From: Oscillospiraceae bacterium
Lineage (GTDB): Bacteria; Bacillota; Clostridia; Oscillospirales; Ruminococcaceae
Assembly: GCA_031285645.1 (NCBI GenBank)
Contig: JAITVU010000376.1
Coordinates: 1-6,767 of the forward strand
Direction of reading: 5' to 3'
Length of the DNA stretch: 6,767 nucleotides
Shown in pieces: positions 6,202 to 6,767 of this stretch (position 1 is the first letter of the stretch; the number at the start of each line of letters is the position of its first letter). The translations under genes were made by a program, and so were the position numbers. The notes under the pieces were generated by a model. The model was not told the DNA's origin and ran no database searches. It was given only the letters and a program-made list of their open reading frames with translations.

Positions 6202-6767
6202 GCGCCCGCCCCTCCTGTTCCCCGTCATAACCGGACGACGCGACGGTGAGGGTATCGGCGATGCGGTGATGGAATTCACCGTCGCTGAGCTGGCCTTTGT
6301 AGAGCTGGTGGAAGATCATGCCGTCCCGGATAAAAAGCACCCGTCCGGCCCGGCTCGCCGCTTTCGACGAATGGGTTACCATCAAAATGGTCTGCCCGTC
6401 GCCGTTTATTTCGCTGAACAGGGTGAGGAGCGCATCCGACGCTTTTGAATCCAGCGCGCCGGTCGGCTCGTCGGCTAAAACCATGTCCGGATTTGTAATA
6501 AGGGCCCGCGCGACAGCGACACGCTGTTTTTGCCCGCCGGAAATCTCGTAGGGGTATTTTGCGAGAATGTCCGTTATGCGCAGTTTTTGCGCGATGGGCG
6601 CAAGGCGCGGCGCCATTTCGGCGTAGGCGTGCCCGGACAAAACAAGGGGCAGGTAAATATTATCCTCAACTGAAAAATTGTCTAGCAAATTGAAGTCCTG
6701 GAAAACAAACCCCAGGTGTTCGCGGCGAAAAGCGCATATGGCCCTGTCCTTTATTTCCGCCATGTTG
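6194..6767 (-). CDS. bceA: BceA-type ABC transporter ATP-binding protein, 5' end outside window
   Basis: The frame is open to the right edge and codes for at least 190 residues. About 65 N-terminal residues, including Walker A, are missing compared with the usual 250. The ATG at 6763 (MAEIKDRA) is internal: it sits just before the conserved FRREHLGFVFQ segment and lacks the nucleotide-binding loop, so it is not the real start. Counting from that Met, the Q-loop is at 20-23 (VFQD) and is followed by NLLDNFSVEDNI, typical of the BceA/LolD-like MacB group. The signature SGGQKQR is at 75-81, Walker B MVLADEP at 93-99, D-loop GALD at 102-105 and the switch His at 131 (THS). The last 35 or so residues are an acidic/polar tail. 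It would hydrolyse ATP to drive the permease encoded immediately downstream. All visible catalytic motifs are intact. Confidence 0.92.
   Translation of the reverse strand, partial: NMAEIKDRAICAFRREHLGFVFQDFNLLDNFSVEDNIYLPLVLSGHAYAEMAPRLAPIAQKLRITDILAKYPYEISGGQKQRVAVARALITNPDMVLADEPTGALDSKASDALLTLFSEINGDGQTILMVTHSSKAASRAGRVLFIRDGMIFHQLYKGQLSDGEFHHRIADTLTVASSGYDGEQEGRAHA
6211..6216 (-). promoter_or_regulatory. Shine-Dalgarno AGGAGG that sets the permease start
   Basis: AGGAGG lies inside the end of the ATPase gene, 9 nt before ATG 6201. The ATG and the ATPase stop share the 8-base string ATGCGTAA (6201-6194), so permease translation is probably coupled to that of the ATPase. Confidence 0.75.

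Overview
The window looks like a piece of a mid-GC Gram-positive (Firmicutes, probably Clostridia-type) chromosome or integrated element. The evidence is a Bce-type ABC exporter pair, a monofunctional GT51 peptidoglycan glycosyltransferase, purine-rich Shine-Dalgarno sites, frequent GTG starts and a Gram-positive VirB6/TrbL-like membrane protein. No ribosomal or other taxonomic marker is present, so this placement is an inference. Every gene I can support lies on the minus strand, so transcription runs from high to low coordinates.

Layout in transcription order. (1) 6767-6194: the C-terminal three quarters of a BceA-type ATPase, whose Walker A is outside the window. (2) 6201-4210: a complete BceB-type permease of 663 aa, which overlaps the ATPase by 8 bases and has its own strong Shine-Dalgarno. 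(3) 4209-4032: an intergenic leader, unusually rich in structure. It has a perfect 9-bp stem, a possible 36-codon leader ORF with its own Shine-Dalgarno, and two mutually exclusive long hairpins, one of which buries the ribosome binding site of the next gene. (4) 4031-3321: a complete monofunctional peptidoglycan glycosyltransferase (GT51) with all five family motifs. (5) 3298-3248: an intrinsic terminator whose 3' arm also supplies the -35 of a promoter with a perfect TATAAT. (6) 3209-1152: a 685-residue exported protein with a signal peptide, a disordered linker, two related Ig-like C-terminal blocks and a C-terminal membrane anchor. (7) 1155-1: an uninterrupted 385-codon frame running off the left edge, coupled to gene 6 by a GTGA overlap, encoding a polytopic membrane protein with the layout of Gram-positive VirB6/TrbL-like (EF1877/CD3337-like) type IV secretion channel proteins.

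Functionally there are two modules. The upstream one (BceAB plus GT51) centres on the lipid II cycle: Bce transporters relieve antibiotics that bind undecaprenyl-linked intermediates, and GT51 enzymes consume lipid II. The structured leader between them suggests that glycosyltransferase synthesis may be conditional, in the style of translational attenuation. The downstream one (anchored Ig-like surface protein plus VirB6-like channel protein) begins at its own promoter and may be the start of a conjugation or secretion operon continuing left of the window. Both readings are inferences from motifs and arrangement.
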